Assembly: GCF_000373745.1 (NCBI RefSeq)
Contig: NZ_KB892282.1
Location: forward strand, 1 to 64,000
Length of the DNA stretch: 64,000 bases
Source: Oligella ureolytica DSM 18253
GTDB lineage: Bacteria > Pseudomonadota > Gammaproteobacteria > Burkholderiales > Burkholderiaceae_B
Direction: 5' to 3'
Shown here in pieces: positions 35,349 to 46,935 of this stretch. The position numbers and the translations under genes are program-made. A model generated the notes under the pieces. The model saw nothing but the letters and a program-made list of their open reading frames with translations, made no database searches and was not told the origin of the DNA. How positions within the stretch are numbered: the stretch's first letter is position 1; every line of letters begins with the position of its first letter.

Positions 35349-36716
35349 TTAACTGGTCTTTTTACGATCCCCTAGCAACCAAATGATTAGAAAACTAAAT
35401 GGTAAAACAAATAAGGTCGGGCTACGATAAGGATGCAATTCACTGAAACCAAAGATATTTACCCATACTGTATTACTGGAAATAATAAAAATCAAGCTAC
35501 CTAACGAACCGATTAACAGTGAGTAAAACGCACCTCTTTCATTAAAGCCTTTGAAGTAGAAACGACAAAACATCACCGGAAAATGCGCACTGGCGACCCA
35601 CGCAAAGGCAATACCAAATAAAAAGGCGATATTCACCTCTCTAAACAAATAGGCTAAGCCCACACCTGACAAAAATATGGCGACCACAGATAGCTTTGCG
35701 ATGACCAAATTGCTACGCTGCTTAGGTAATAATACCGGGATAAGATCCTGAGTAATGCTGGCACTCGCTGCCATCACTAAACCCGCAATCACAGCCAACA
35801 CGGTAATAAAGACTAAAATAGCCAACACCCACTGAAACCCCGAACCACCCAATAACCTTGCCAGATGCAACAGCACCATATTATTACCACCATCGAGGGT
35901 TTGGCCATTAAGTAAGATAAAAGCACCGAAACCGATCAGCAAATTAAGGGTAAAAAATATAGCAATTAAAAAAGTAGCTCCTGCAGCAGAGTAGAGTGCG
36001 GTTTTTTCATCTTTGACTGTAAAAAATCGCATTAAGATATGCGGTAGACCAAGCAATCCAAGCGATAAACCTAAAATCAATGAAACTTGCTCAATCCCTA
36101 AACTAATCGCCGGACTTGGCATCAAAGCGTTAAAGTTTGATAAGTCGGCAACTCGCTCAAAGAGAGGAGCCACTGAAAAATCGAATGACTTTAAAACTAA
36201 AAAAGTCATCACACCGGCAAAGAGAAAGAGCAATAAGGCCTTAATACTCTGCACCATGGTCGTTGCCTTCATACCGCCAAACAGCACCAATACGCCGGTC
36301 AATACCCCCACACAAAGAAGCGACACCGTGTAGTTAATACCAAAAAGCAATGAGAGTAAGGCCCCTGCTCCTACCAACTGTACTAATAAATAAAATATAG
36401 AAATCAGCAAACTGGTGGAGGCACTTAATACTTTTAAACGCTGACTATTAAAGCCCCTATTAATCACATCAGAAAACGTAAAGGCCTCAGTCTGACGCAA
36501 TTTATCAGAAAAAAGAATAAGCAACAGCACCCAACCGATCAAGGTAGCGACTGCATAAAATAGTGAATCCATGCCCTGTCCAAAGTACATGGCAATAGAC
36601 CCCAAAAAAGCGGCTGCTGATAGATAATCACCTGTTAGGGCTAAGGCGTTTTGTGTCGAACCAATAGAGCGCCCAACTAAAAAGTATTGCGCGGTATTGC
36701 TAGTTGATTGTGTCAT
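35349..36716 (-). CDS. sodium:solute symporter, ActP/MctC-like
   Basis: This 455-residue SSS-family protein has about 12-13 helices. It starts with AQYFLVGRSIGSTQNALALTGDYLSAAAFLGS, typical of acetate or monocarboxylate symporters, and includes GLPHILMRFFTVKDEKTA. It is about 90 residues shorter at the N terminus than E. coli ActP, which has an additional leading helix. The DUF485 gene six bases upstream is the usual YjcH partner. Substrate is probably acetate, pyruvate or propionate. Confidence 0.82.
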   Translation of the reverse strand: MTQSTSNTAQYFLVGRSIGSTQNALALTGDYLSAAAFLGSIAMYFGQGMDSLFYAVATLIGWVLLLILFSDKLRQTEAFTFSDVINRGFNSQRLKVLSASTSLLISIFYLLVQLVGAGALLSLLFGINYTVSLLCVGVLTGVLVLFGGMKATTMVQSIKALLLFLFAGVMTFLVLKSFDFSVAPLFERVADLSNFNALMPSPAISLGIEQVSLILGLSLGLLGLPHILMRFFTVKDEKTALYSAAGATFLIAIFFTLNLLIGFGAFILLNGQTLDGGNNMVLLHLARLLGGSGFQWVLAILVFITVLAVIAGLVMAASASITQDLIPVLLPKQRSNLVIAKLSVVAIFLSGVGLAYLFREVNIAFLFGIAFAWVASAHFPVMFCRFYFKGFNERGAFYSLLIGSLGSLIFIISSNTVWVNIFGFSELHPYRSPTLFVLPFSFLIIWLLGDRKKTS

Positions 36717-36722
36717 TGCGAT

Positions 36723-36932
36723 TTATCTATGCTGTTGCCGATTTTGATGAATAATGACGTAAATAATCGCCATCAAAACACCCCAAAACATGACTGCTAC
36801 TCCCAGAAAAAGAGAGCTTGGAATAGTTAAAATAGAGCTTGTCGCTAAGTGCTGAGGCACCATACCCAGCAAGAGGTAATAAATCACCATAGGCAGCAAG
36901 GTTACGATGATTAATAACAATCGATAATTCAC
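36723..36932 (-). CDS. DUF485-like small membrane protein, YjcH type
   Basis: This 69-residue protein has two hydrophobic helices and a basic tail. Its place directly upstream of an ActP-like symporter matches the common DUF485-symporter pair, in which it is thought to assist the transporter. Sequence similarity is weak by eye, so the assignment leans on context. Confidence 0.6.
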   Translation of the reverse strand: MNYRLLLIIVTLLPMVIYYLLLGMVPQHLATSSILTIPSSLFLGVAVMFWGVLMAIIYVIIHQNRQQHR

Positions 36933-37072
36933 TTTGAATAGGTTCCTATCGGACGTTGATTAGAGGTCATAAAATTATCAATGAATTAAAAACAGATCGC
37001 AAATCAGATTTTTATAAAAACGAATAACTTTAAAGACAATTAAGAGAAGTTAACGATATTTAAGTAGGCAAT

Positions 37073-37102
37073 AAAAAAGGAGAGCATACTTACCCTCCTT
37101 TT
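37073..37102 (-). terminator. terminator after metQ
   Basis: On the minus strand the arms AAAAGGAG/CTCCTTTT form a hairpin followed by TTTATT. Confidence 0.8.
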
Positions 37103-37123
37103 AAACACTCACACACCTAAAAA

Positions 37124-37924
37124 CTAAGGTGCTTTAACCGGAATGACCGTCCCTTGATACTTTTCCTCAATAAACTTTAAGGTTTCGGGACTTTGCCAAG
37201 CCGCATTCAACTTCTGAATCGCTTCTCTATCCTGATTATCTACACGGCTGGCACAAAGATTAGCATAAGGAGAGTCCGTATCCTCCATAAATAGACTATC
37301 GCGCTGAGGGTTGAGATTAGCATCTAAGGCATAGTTAGTGTTAATCACCGCTAAATCGACATCACTGAGTACACGTGGAATCGTCGCTGCCTCTAACTCA
37401 ACAAACTTTAACTTCTTAGGGTTTTGGGCAATATCACGTGAGGTCGCAAAAAGATTATCCGGATCTTCCAGGGTAATTAAACCCGCTTTTTGCAACAACA
37501 AAAGCGCACGTGCGCCGTTGGTTGTATCCGAAGGGATAGCAACAGAAGCACGGTCCTTTAACTCATCGATAGAATTAATTTTAGTCGAATATGCGCCTAA
37601 TGGAATAACATACGTGTAGCCCTGAGGCACAAGCTCTTGCCCCTCATTGGCATTAAAAGAATCCAAGTGTGGTTTATGCTGAAAGCAGTTCATATCGACT
37701 TGCTTTTCTACTACCTGTTGGTTAGGCTGAATAAAGTCGGTAAAAACATGAACTTTTAAATCCACGCCCTGCTCCGCTAATTGATCAACCATAAACTCTA
37801 GAATCTCGGCAGCGGGCACCGGTGTAGCCGCCACACTTAATGTCTCATTTGCAGAAGCTGTACCGGTGACCATCAAAGCGCTGGTCATTAGCGCACTTAG
37901 CTTAAGGGCAAAATTTTTTTTCAT
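37124..37924 (-). CDS. metQ: methionine ABC transporter binding protein, MetQ/NlpA family
   Basis: This is a 266-residue exported binding protein. The signal peptide ends at ASAN and no lipobox cysteine is seen, so it is probably periplasmic rather than a lipoprotein. Family signatures are VAATPVPAAEIL, the NCFQHKPHLDSFN loop and SDTTNGARALLLLQKAGLI. No metN or metI gene is adjacent, so it must pair with a transporter elsewhere. It is the only member of its system in the window. Confidence 0.9.
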   Translation of the reverse strand: MKKNFALKLSALMTSALMVTGTASANETLSVAATPVPAAEILEFMVDQLAEQGVDLKVHVFTDFIQPNQQVVEKQVDMNCFQHKPHLDSFNANEGQELVPQGYTYVIPLGAYSTKINSIDELKDRASVAIPSDTTNGARALLLLQKAGLITLEDPDNLFATSRDIAQNPKKLKFVELEAATIPRVLSDVDLAVINTNYALDANLNPQRDSLFMEDTDSPYANLCASRVDNQDREAIQKLNAAWQSPETLKFIEEKYQGTVIPVKAP

Positions 37925-37939
37925 CTACCTTCCTAAAAT

Positions 37940-38272
37940 TTATTTTTGTTCAGTGTCATTTAAATTGGCATCACTTGACGCACCATCGCCTTGTTCTGAT
38001 GCTTTGAGCGCGGCTTGTGTTGCTGTCGCCTTTTCTTGAGCAGCTTTTTCAGCATCCTCTGCAGCCATTTTTAACGCTCCCGCTGTACCTACCAGCGCCG
38101 CATTTTCTTGCGCTTTACGTAGCTTACCATCCGCACCAAACGCCTCCGGGTACTTTTTACGGAAATGATTTGCGAGCATTTTCATGGCAAGCAAATGAAT
38201 GATCACCAAAAAAGCGACCAACACAAGGGCCAACCAAAGAATGTTTGGATAAGAAAATAATGAGCTCATCAA
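37940..38272 (-). CDS. hypothetical single-pass membrane protein
   Basis: This 110-residue protein has one N-terminal helix (NILWLALVLVAFLVIIHLLAMK). An alanine/glutamate-rich predicted coiled segment and an acidic, low-complexity tail (GDGASSDANLNDTEQK) follow. I do not recognise a family. It lies between panC and metQ on the same strand with 15-base gaps. Confidence 0.65.
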   Translation of the reverse strand: MMSSLFSYPNILWLALVLVAFLVIIHLLAMKMLANHFRKKYPEAFGADGKLRKAQENAALVGTAGALKMAAEDAEKAAQEKATATQAALKASEQGDGASSDANLNDTEQK

Positions 38273-38287
38273 TCCATCCTTTGGCTT

Positions 38288-40019
<1,732 letters not shown>

Positions 40020-40047
40020 CTAGATGGTGCTTGAAAACTAACAGGAT

Positions 40048-40236
40048 TTATTTGTTGTGATATACGTAAGGCTTTTGAGGTACGCGAGCGGCTTTGTATT
40101 GCTCTTGTAACTCCAGATCAATCTCTTTGTCCCACAGTAATCCGCGACCTTCGCGCTGACGCTTTTCTGTATCAGGATGATCTTTTTTGTATTGATTAAT
40201 GAATTGAGTCACCTCAGAAACATAACTTGCCATCAT
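40048..40236 (-). CDS. DUF3460 family protein
   Basis: This 62-residue small soluble protein has YVSEVTQFINQYKKDHPDTEKRQREGR, then LLWDK and a C-terminal VPQKPYVYH. The family is known to me only from Burkholderiales and usually sits just upstream of scpA, as here. Function is unknown. It helps place the organism. Confidence 0.85.
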   Translation of the reverse strand: MMASYVSEVTQFINQYKKDHPDTEKRQREGRGLLWDKEIDLELQEQYKAARVPQKPYVYHNK

Positions 40237-40373
40237 ATTTCCCTAAATAAAATTAACACACAAGTAGTCTTAAAGTTTAACAGAAAGCCGGCGACGAGCT
40301 ACGCTAAAAATCCCTTATTGCTGTTAAAATCATTAGGTTAATAATTAATTCATGGTTTTTCCTCGGGCAACTA

Positions 40374-41045
40374 ATGATTGAATTCCAGCATGTATTCAAA
40401 TCCTATGGTCAGGGACCAAATATTCTCGCAGATCTTAATTTTAAAATTAATGCAGGCGAGTTTATTTTTGTCTCCGGTCCTTCGGGTGCGGGTAAGTCTA
40501 CTCTCCTCAAGCTCATTGGCGGTTTAGAAAGGCCCAGTCGCGGCATGATTGCGATTAAGGGGCAGCGTTTAGACAAACTACAATCACGAGAGCGGCCTTA
40601 CTTACGTCGTCGTGTCGGCATTATTTTGCAAGATACCCATCTGCTCTATGACCGCAGCGCACTCGCTAATGTCATGCTGCCGATGGCCGTGATGGGCCAT
40701 AGCACAAAAAGTGCTGAAGCACGAGCGCGTGCGGCAATTTATAAAGTCGGCCTTGGTGGTAAAGAGCGTATGAACCCGGTTGAGCTCTCAGGCGGTGAGC
40801 AGCAACGCCTGGCTATTGCCCGCGCCATTGTTAATAGACCGGCTATTTTATTAGCCGACGAACCCACTGCCAACCTTGATCAGGAAAATGCCCGCTTGAT
40901 TCTAGACGTTTTCAAGGACTTTAATCAGGTGGGGGTGACCACTCTGATTGCTTCTCACGATAAGCCCCTGCTACAGCAGCATGCCAATCGCACCCTCTTG
41001 GTAGAACCGGGTAAATTTGTTGATCTGGGAGTTCATCATGCGTAG
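40374..41045 (+). CDS. ftsE: cell division ATP-binding protein FtsE
   Basis: This is a 223-residue ABC ATPase with Walker A (GPSGAGKST), signature LSGGEQQRLAIARA and Walker B (ILLADEPTANLD). It partners FtsX to activate peptidoglycan hydrolysis at the septum. It opens an ftsE-ftsX-mutY operon; its stop overlaps ftsX by eight bases. Confidence 0.95.
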   Translation: MIEFQHVFKSYGQGPNILADLNFKINAGEFIFVSGPSGAGKSTLLKLIGGLERPSRGMIAIKGQRLDKLQSRERPYLRRRVGIILQDTHLLYDRSALANVMLPMAVMGHSTKSAEARARAAIYKVGLGGKERMNPVELSGGEQQRLAIARAIVNRPAILLADEPTANLDQENARLILDVFKDFNQVGVTTLIASHDKPLLQQHANRTLLVEPGKFVDLGVHHA

Positions 41046-41958
41046 TTGGTTAAGACAGCATGCATACGCCCTCAAGGTCGCCTTGCGTCGTATTGCACAA
41101 ACGCCTTTTTCTTCATTGGCTAATATCCTGGTGATTGCCTTTGTTTTATCATTACCATTAATCGCTGCCTCATTATTGGTTTCTTTAGAGCCGGTCACTC
41201 GTACCGTATCGGTTAACCCGGCAGTCACTTTATTTATGAAGGATACGGTTAGCATTGATGACACTCATGACTTAGCCGTCGCCATTCACCAAGACAACTC
41301 AGAGCTCGTTCAAGAGATTCAAGTAGTGGACAAAAATGACGCGCTTGAAGACTTAAAAAACACCCCTGCTTGGACCGAATCGCTCAGTGTATTGGCTAAA
41401 AACCCCCTACCCCACGCTATTATTATCACCTTGAGTAACTCCGAGCAGGAGTTCGTCAATTCTGAGCGTGTGCTAAGCTTTACTGACCAACTCGCCACTT
41501 ATGAGCAGGTTGATTTAGTACAGTTTGATAGTGATTGGGTACAAAAGCTTCAAGCCATTATGACGTTCATTAAGGTGGTCTTAATCTTACTGGCTATCGG
41601 GGTATCAGTGGTCGTGATCGCAACCGTCTTCAACACGGTACGCATGCAGGCCTTAGTTCAGCGTGATGAAATTGCCGTCGCTCGCTTGGTAGGAGCAACC
41701 GAGACCTTTGTCCGCCGACCATTCTTATACTTCGGAGCGGTCGTCGGTCTGGCTGCGGGAGTCGTGGCTATCGGACTGACATCTATCGCTATCATGATGG
41801 TAAACAGCTCCATCAAAGATGTCTTTGCACAGAGTTACGAGCAGCCTTTTTTAGTGCATTTACCGGATCTGTTCTGGTTACTCTTTAGCATTGTGATTGC
41901 TATGTTAATTGCTGCTGCCGCAGCGCGCTGGTCAGTCACACGCCACAGTAAGTTCTAA
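41038..41958 (+). CDS. ftsX: cell division protein FtsX
   Basis: This 306-residue, four-helix membrane protein has an N-terminal helix near residues 24-45, a periplasmic loop of about 110 residues, and the FtsX core with EIAVARLVGATETFVRRPFLYFG. The ATG at 41038 inside the ftsE end is preferred over an in-frame start 21 bases upstream. It works with FtsE in the divisome. Confidence 0.93.
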   Translation: MRSWLRQHAYALKVALRRIAQTPFSSLANILVIAFVLSLPLIAASLLVSLEPVTRTVSVNPAVTLFMKDTVSIDDTHDLAVAIHQDNSELVQEIQVVDKNDALEDLKNTPAWTESLSVLAKNPLPHAIIITLSNSEQEFVNSERVLSFTDQLATYEQVDLVQFDSDWVQKLQAIMTFIKVVLILLAIGVSVVVIATVFNTVRMQALVQRDEIAVARLVGATETFVRRPFLYFGAVVGLAAGVVAIGLTSIAIMMVNSSIKDVFAQSYEQPFLVHLPDLFWLLFSIVIAMLIAAAAARWSVTRHSKF

Positions 41959-41964
41959 TTAGCA

Positions 41965-43041
41965 ATGAGTAATTTTGTACAAAAGCTATGTGCTTGGCAA
42001 CAAGCACATGGCCGCCATGACTTGCCTTGGCAGAGCACAGACCCTTATCGGGTTTGGCTCTCAGAAATCATGTTGCAACAGACGCAGGTAGCTACGGTTA
42101 TTGATTACTACAAACGCTTTTTAGAACGCTTTCCAACGATCAGCGAATTGGCAAGCGCTGAGCAATCGGAAGTAATGAGCTATTGGGCTGGTTTAGGATA
42201 CTACGCACGCGCTCGCAACTTGCATCGTTGTGCCCAAATTGTCGTCGAGCAATATGGCGGTGTTTTCCCACGCGAGTACGAAGACATCGTTGCCCTTCCG
42301 GGAATTGGTCGCTCCACAGCACACGCTATTATGGCGTTTTGCTATGGTGCACCTACACCTATCATGGACGGGAATGTCAAAAGACTGTTTACCCGCTACT
42401 ATGGTATCAAAGGTGTCACCAGCACAGCGGCTGTAGAAAAGCAACTCTGGTCCCAAGCTGAAAAAACCTTGAATGAAGCCCTTGGCGATGAGCACACGCA
42501 CGTTGATATGGCCTGTTATACCCAAGCTCTAATGGACTTTGGTTCGCTAATCTGCACTCGCAGTAAGCCACTGTGTGATGATTGCCCTGTGGCTGGCTCC
42601 TGCTATGCCAAAACGCATAACTTACAAAAAGAGCTACCGACATCTAAAGCCAGAAAGACCACGCCCACTCGTCATACAGTTATGCTATTACTGGTACACG
42701 ATAACCACATATGGCTGGAACAACGCCCTCAGCAAGGGATTTGGAGCGGCTTATTATCCCTACCTAGCTTTGATGATACAGAGGCGCTGATCCACTACCT
42801 ACAAAATCAGGGAATGGCCATTAACCCAGCAAAGGATCTCATTAAACTGGCTGCTTTTGAGCATATTTTTAGCCATTTTAAATTACATATACAGCCTATT
42901 TTAGTGAAAACCACTGGTGCTCAATCACTACTGGACAGTAGCTCTAAGCAAGGGTACTATCATTTGCATAGCTGGCAAACACTACCTATCCCCAAACCCG
43001 TTAGCACCTTATTAGAAACCTTAGCAACGACTGACATTTAA
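41965..43041 (+). CDS. mutY: A/G-specific adenine glycosylase
   Basis: This 358-residue DNA repair enzyme removes adenine opposite 8-oxoguanine. Visible are the N-terminal HGRHDLPWQ, IMLQQTQVATVIDYY, the helix-hairpin-helix LPGIGRSTAHAI with the catalytic Asp region MDGNVKR, a C-x6-C-x2-C-x5-C iron-sulfur loop (CTRSKPLCDDCPVAGSC), and a C-terminal NUDIX-like domain. It follows ftsX by six bases. Confidence 0.95.
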   Translation: MSNFVQKLCAWQQAHGRHDLPWQSTDPYRVWLSEIMLQQTQVATVIDYYKRFLERFPTISELASAEQSEVMSYWAGLGYYARARNLHRCAQIVVEQYGGVFPREYEDIVALPGIGRSTAHAIMAFCYGAPTPIMDGNVKRLFTRYYGIKGVTSTAAVEKQLWSQAEKTLNEALGDEHTHVDMACYTQALMDFGSLICTRSKPLCDDCPVAGSCYAKTHNLQKELPTSKARKTTPTRHTVMLLLVHDNHIWLEQRPQQGIWSGLLSLPSFDDTEALIHYLQNQGMAINPAKDLIKLAAFEHIFSHFKLHIQPILVKTTGAQSLLDSSSKQGYYHLHSWQTLPIPKPVSTLLETLATTDI

Positions 43042-43060
43042 TACGTCACCACAGTCAAAC

Positions 43061-44224
43061 TTAGTGCTCTAAGTATTGCCTTTGATCCGCAACACTAGGT
43101 ACATAATTAGAAATACTCATCAACATACCGCAAGCCACCCCCAAGGTAACAAGTGCCGTACCGCCATAACTCATAAAGGGCAAAGGTACGCCGACCACCG
43201 GCAATATACCCATCACCATGCCAATATTGACAAAGATATAGACAAAGAAGGTCATGGTAATCGCACCCGCTAAAAGTCGGCCGAATTGGGTTTTAGCTTT
43301 TAAGGCGATCATAAAACCGCGTCCCAAAAATAGGGTATACAAAGCCAGTAATAAGATACAGCCGTATAAACCAAACTCTTCTGCATACACGGCAAAAATA
43401 AAGTCCGTGGTCCGCTCGGGAATAAAGTCTAAATGCGTCTGAGTACCTTGCATATAGCCCTTACCATAAACCCCTCCGGAACCAATAGCAATCATTGCTT
43501 GAATAGTATGAAAGCCTTTGCCTAGAGGGTCGGTAGTTGGATCCATGAGTGTACAGACCCGGCTTTTTTGATACTCATGCAAAATAACCCAATCAAAGCC
43601 CGGCTGGCAAAGCTCATTCTGATAAGCGATAAGTAACGTCAGTCCGCTAACACCGAGAACAAACACCGGCACAATCAGTTTAAAAGATAAACCGGCAAAA
43701 TAAATAACGACCAAACCGCTTGCCAGTACCAATAAAGCGGTTCCCAGATCCGGTTGCTTAATAATCAACGCAAATGGCACCATCAAGAGGATGATCGCCA
43801 CCATAAAATCCATCAACGATAAGCTGTTACGATAACGGTCAAAATACCAAGCCAACATCAATGGCATAGCTAACTTCATCATTTCCGAAGGTTGGATTGT
43901 TGCGACGCCGAGATTTAGCCAGCGTGTCGCTCCTTTTTGGGTAATCCCGAAAAACTCCACCCCCACCAGCAAAATAAGACCTACGATATAAATCGGCACA
44001 GATAATCGCATTAGTACCGGCGGCTTAATCATCGCGACAATCCACATCGCAAAAAACGCAATGCTGAAGTTTCTCAGCTGACCGGCAAAGCGGTAGTCCG
44101 TACTGCCCACCGCCGAGTGCATCACCAGCATGCTCAGACCAAAAAAAGCCAATAAAATCAATAACAAAGGCCAATCAAAGCAACGCAAGGAGCGTAGCAT
44201 CTGACTCATCAATTTAGTCATCAT
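43061..44224 (-). CDS. rodA: rod-shape-determining SEDS glycosyltransferase RodA
   Basis: This 387-residue SEDS-family membrane protein polymerises lateral-wall peptidoglycan with PBP2. About ten helices are seen, with TRWLNLGVATIQPSEMMKLA, the large loop ending in GKGYMQGTQTHLDFIPERTTDFIFAV and the late GVPLPFMSYGG. Its start touches the PBP2 stop, so the pair is coupled. Confidence 0.94.
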   Translation of the reverse strand: MMTKLMSQMLRSLRCFDWPLLLILLAFFGLSMLVMHSAVGSTDYRFAGQLRNFSIAFFAMWIVAMIKPPVLMRLSVPIYIVGLILLVGVEFFGITQKGATRWLNLGVATIQPSEMMKLAMPLMLAWYFDRYRNSLSLMDFMVAIILLMVPFALIIKQPDLGTALLVLASGLVVIYFAGLSFKLIVPVFVLGVSGLTLLIAYQNELCQPGFDWVILHEYQKSRVCTLMDPTTDPLGKGFHTIQAMIAIGSGGVYGKGYMQGTQTHLDFIPERTTDFIFAVYAEEFGLYGCILLLALYTLFLGRGFMIALKAKTQFGRLLAGAITMTFFVYIFVNIGMVMGILPVVGVPLPFMSYGGTALVTLGVACGMLMSISNYVPSVADQRQYLEH

Positions 44225-46341
44225 TAACCCAACCCTCCTTCATTTTGGGTTTTAGTGACAGTGGTCGCTTGGGTCGACTGCTTTTCAGACTGGGCAGGTC
44301 GTGAGATTCTCGTTTGCTGACTCGGAATGGGGTTACCTAAAATCTCCGGTAACGGCTGTATAACGTCCTCTTCCTCAATATTCGTTGGCGCCTCAGGTAT
44401 CTTAATATCCGGCGAAACAGCTTCCGTCGCATCACCTTCCATCTCTAAAAAGTTAGGCGTATAACTTTGACGGTTACGAGTTTGAATATCATCGTCCAAC
44501 CAATAATCGAAAACTTTTCTGGCAATAGGTGCGGCTACGGTAGAACCCCAACCGCCATTTTCTACAATGACCGCTAAAGCTATCTTTGGATCATCAACCG
44601 GGGCAAATCCCATATAAAGCGCATGATCATGCAAACGCTTATCCAAGTTGCGCGCATTATAGGTAGCGCCCCTTAAACTGAATACCTGCGCTGTCCCTGT
44701 TTTACCTGCTGATTCATAATTAGCTCCTTGAAACACTCGTCGGGCCGTACCATGCGTGGGTACTTCGGCGAGCGCCCTCTTAACCACATTAATATCCGCT
44801 TGACTCATCTCAATCTTATACTCAGGCGATGAAACAACCGGTTCGGCACGTTTTTGGGTAGGATTTTCCAGCCAATTAACAATATGAGGACGGGTATACA
44901 CCCCATTGGCAGCCAAAGTGGCCGTCGCTTGTGCTAATTGCATCATCGTAAAGGAGTTATACCCTTGACCGACTGCTACCGAAATCGTTTCACCCGGAAA
45001 CCAGGTTTGCTGCTTAGGATCTTTAAAAGCAGACTGCTTCCACGCTCGTGAAGGCAAAACGCCCTTCTTTTCATGTGGCAAATCAATCCCTGTCTGCTTA
45101 CCAAAGCCGAATTGAATCGCAAAATCATGCAGGGCATCCACCCCAATAATAGGCCCTAAACTGAAGAAGTAACTGTCTGATGAAACGACCAAGGCACGAT
45201 GCATATCAATTGAGCCATAAACCGCACCGCCGGCATTTCTAAAGCGTTGGTTACCAAATTCAAAATAGCCCGGATCATAAATGCGCGTTTTTGCGTCACG
45301 CGCATTTAATGTGAGTGCTGCCAACGCGACAAAAGGCTTATAGGTTGAACCAATGGGGAAGGTACCATAGATCGGCCGATCGATGAGTGGATGATCGGGT
45401 GAATCAGAGAGGCGACGCCAATTCTCCACATCAATACCATCGACAAATAAATTAGGGTCAAAAGAAGGGGCTGACACATAGGCCAACACCTGACCATTTC
45501 TCGGATCAATAGCAACTAAAGCGCCACGCTGAGGGTTTTCAGGGTCATTAAAGATCCCTTCAACCATCCGTTGTAGACCAATATCTATCGATAAGCGTAA
45601 ATTATCACCGGGAATAGGATCGGTACGCTCTAAAACACGGACAGGGCGACCGGAGGCGGCAATTTCCACCTGCTCCCAACCCGGCTTACCGTGCAAGACC
45701 TTTTCATAACTTAACTCAAGGCCTTTTTTACCAATCACATCGGTACCGCGATAATCACCCTCCAGCTCCTCTTCCTGAATGCGCTCATAATCTCGTTCAG
45801 ATATGCGGCCAATATAGCCAATCAAATGCGCTGCAGACTCGCCTTGAGGGTACTCACGAACCCAACGCGCTCGAATATTCACTCCCGGAAACTTAAATGA
45901 GCGTACGGCAAAAGAGGCAGCTTCTTCATCGGTCAAATTACTACGCAAAATAATCGAGGTATAACGCGTATTAGCACCCATGCGCTGCTTAAAGCGCCGA
46001 ATATCCAGTGGAGAAATCGGAATAATTTTCCCGACAGCTTCAATCATGGCATCAATATCAGCAATCTGCCCGGGCACCACCTCCAGGGTGTAGTCGCGGT
46101 AACTACGAGCTAAGACCTCACCATTACGGTCATAGATATTACCTCGCTTGGGGACGATAGGGACCAAAGAAATACGATTCTGATCGGCCCGTTCAGAAAA
46201 GCCCTGATAACGCTCAACCTGTAGAACCCACAGTCGATAAATTAAAATAGAAAAACAACAAAGTACAAAAATCGCTGCGACGGATACCCGCAAACGATTC
46301 CTCGTCCTTTCTATCTTAGTTCGTCGTCTTTGTTCAAACAT
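44224..46341 (-). CDS. mrdA: penicillin-binding protein 2 (peptidoglycan transpeptidase)
   Basis: This is a 705-residue class B PBP. One N-terminal helix (about 20-40) is followed by a dimerisation domain and a transpeptidase domain with SxxK at Ser332-Lys335 (GSTYKPF), SSD (VVSSDSYFF) and KTG (KTGTAQV). The tail of about 80 residues rich in P, E and Q is a non-conserved extension. It acts with RodA in cell elongation. Confidence 0.95.
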   Translation of the reverse strand: MFEQRRRTKIERTRNRLRVSVAAIFVLCCFSILIYRLWVLQVERYQGFSERADQNRISLVPIVPKRGNIYDRNGEVLARSYRDYTLEVVPGQIADIDAMIEAVGKIIPISPLDIRRFKQRMGANTRYTSIILRSNLTDEEAASFAVRSFKFPGVNIRARWVREYPQGESAAHLIGYIGRISERDYERIQEEELEGDYRGTDVIGKKGLELSYEKVLHGKPGWEQVEIAASGRPVRVLERTDPIPGDNLRLSIDIGLQRMVEGIFNDPENPQRGALVAIDPRNGQVLAYVSAPSFDPNLFVDGIDVENWRRLSDSPDHPLIDRPIYGTFPIGSTYKPFVALAALTLNARDAKTRIYDPGYFEFGNQRFRNAGGAVYGSIDMHRALVVSSDSYFFSLGPIIGVDALHDFAIQFGFGKQTGIDLPHEKKGVLPSRAWKQSAFKDPKQQTWFPGETISVAVGQGYNSFTMMQLAQATATLAANGVYTRPHIVNWLENPTQKRAEPVVSSPEYKIEMSQADINVVKRALAEVPTHGTARRVFQGANYESAGKTGTAQVFSLRGATYNARNLDKRLHDHALYMGFAPVDDPKIALAVIVENGGWGSTVAAPIARKVFDYWLDDDIQTRNRQSYTPNFLEMEGDATEAVSPDIKIPEAPTNIEEEDVIQPLPEILGNPIPSQQTRISRPAQSEKQSTQATTVTKTQNEGGLG

Positions 46342-46359
46342 GAGCTAATTTCTTTATTC

Positions 46360-46935
46360 CTAAACAACGGCATCTTCGTCATTGACCAGTTGCCATGGCA
46401 ACTTCAAAATCAAATCAGCACAAAGCCACAGCACAACGTTAATAAAACCGCCTAACATCCAGCCCCAACCACTCCACGTACTCGCCATCCAAGCGTTAAG
46501 CATATGCTCAGGCAAAGGGATGAATAAAAAAATGGGCAACATATAGACCATCTGACCGATGACTTCAAAATTCAGCATGGTTTTGCGAATTTTAAATACC
46601 AGATACATGGTCAATACATACGTAATGGCGTGACTTCCTAATACGGTAGTGTCATGGACATCCATTAAAAAGCCGAAAATAAAGGCTGCAACCAAACCGA
46701 CGCCACCGGCACCATGCGCCCCCCAAAAAGTCAGAACAACTAATAACAAATCGGGTGCACCATCCCAATTGCGCCAAGGGAGCAAAGACGCAAGCCAAAC
46801 AAGCACAATGCTTATCCAGACATAATATGGATGAGCATTAAAACTATAATTAACCGCACTCAAGGGTCGCAGGCTTGCTAAAGTACGTCGCTCTTGCTGT
46901 CTTTCCGGCTGTTCTTTAGGTGTCATCGATCTCAC
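46360..46935 (-). CDS. mreD: rod shape-determining protein MreD
   Basis: This 191-residue inner-membrane protein has about five to six helices. It carries PDLLLVVLTFWGAHGAGGVGLVAAFIFGFLMDV, the typical MreD core. The N-terminal 30 residues are cytosolic and basic. It overlaps mreC by four bases and belongs to the mreBCD-mrdA-rodA run. Confidence 0.88.
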   Translation of the reverse strand: MRSMTPKEQPERQQERRTLASLRPLSAVNYSFNAHPYYVWISIVLVWLASLLPWRNWDGAPDLLLVVLTFWGAHGAGGVGLVAAFIFGFLMDVHDTTVLGSHAITYVLTMYLVFKIRKTMLNFEVIGQMVYMLPIFLFIPLPEHMLNAWMASTWSGWGWMLGGFINVVLWLCADLILKLPWQLVNDEDAVV

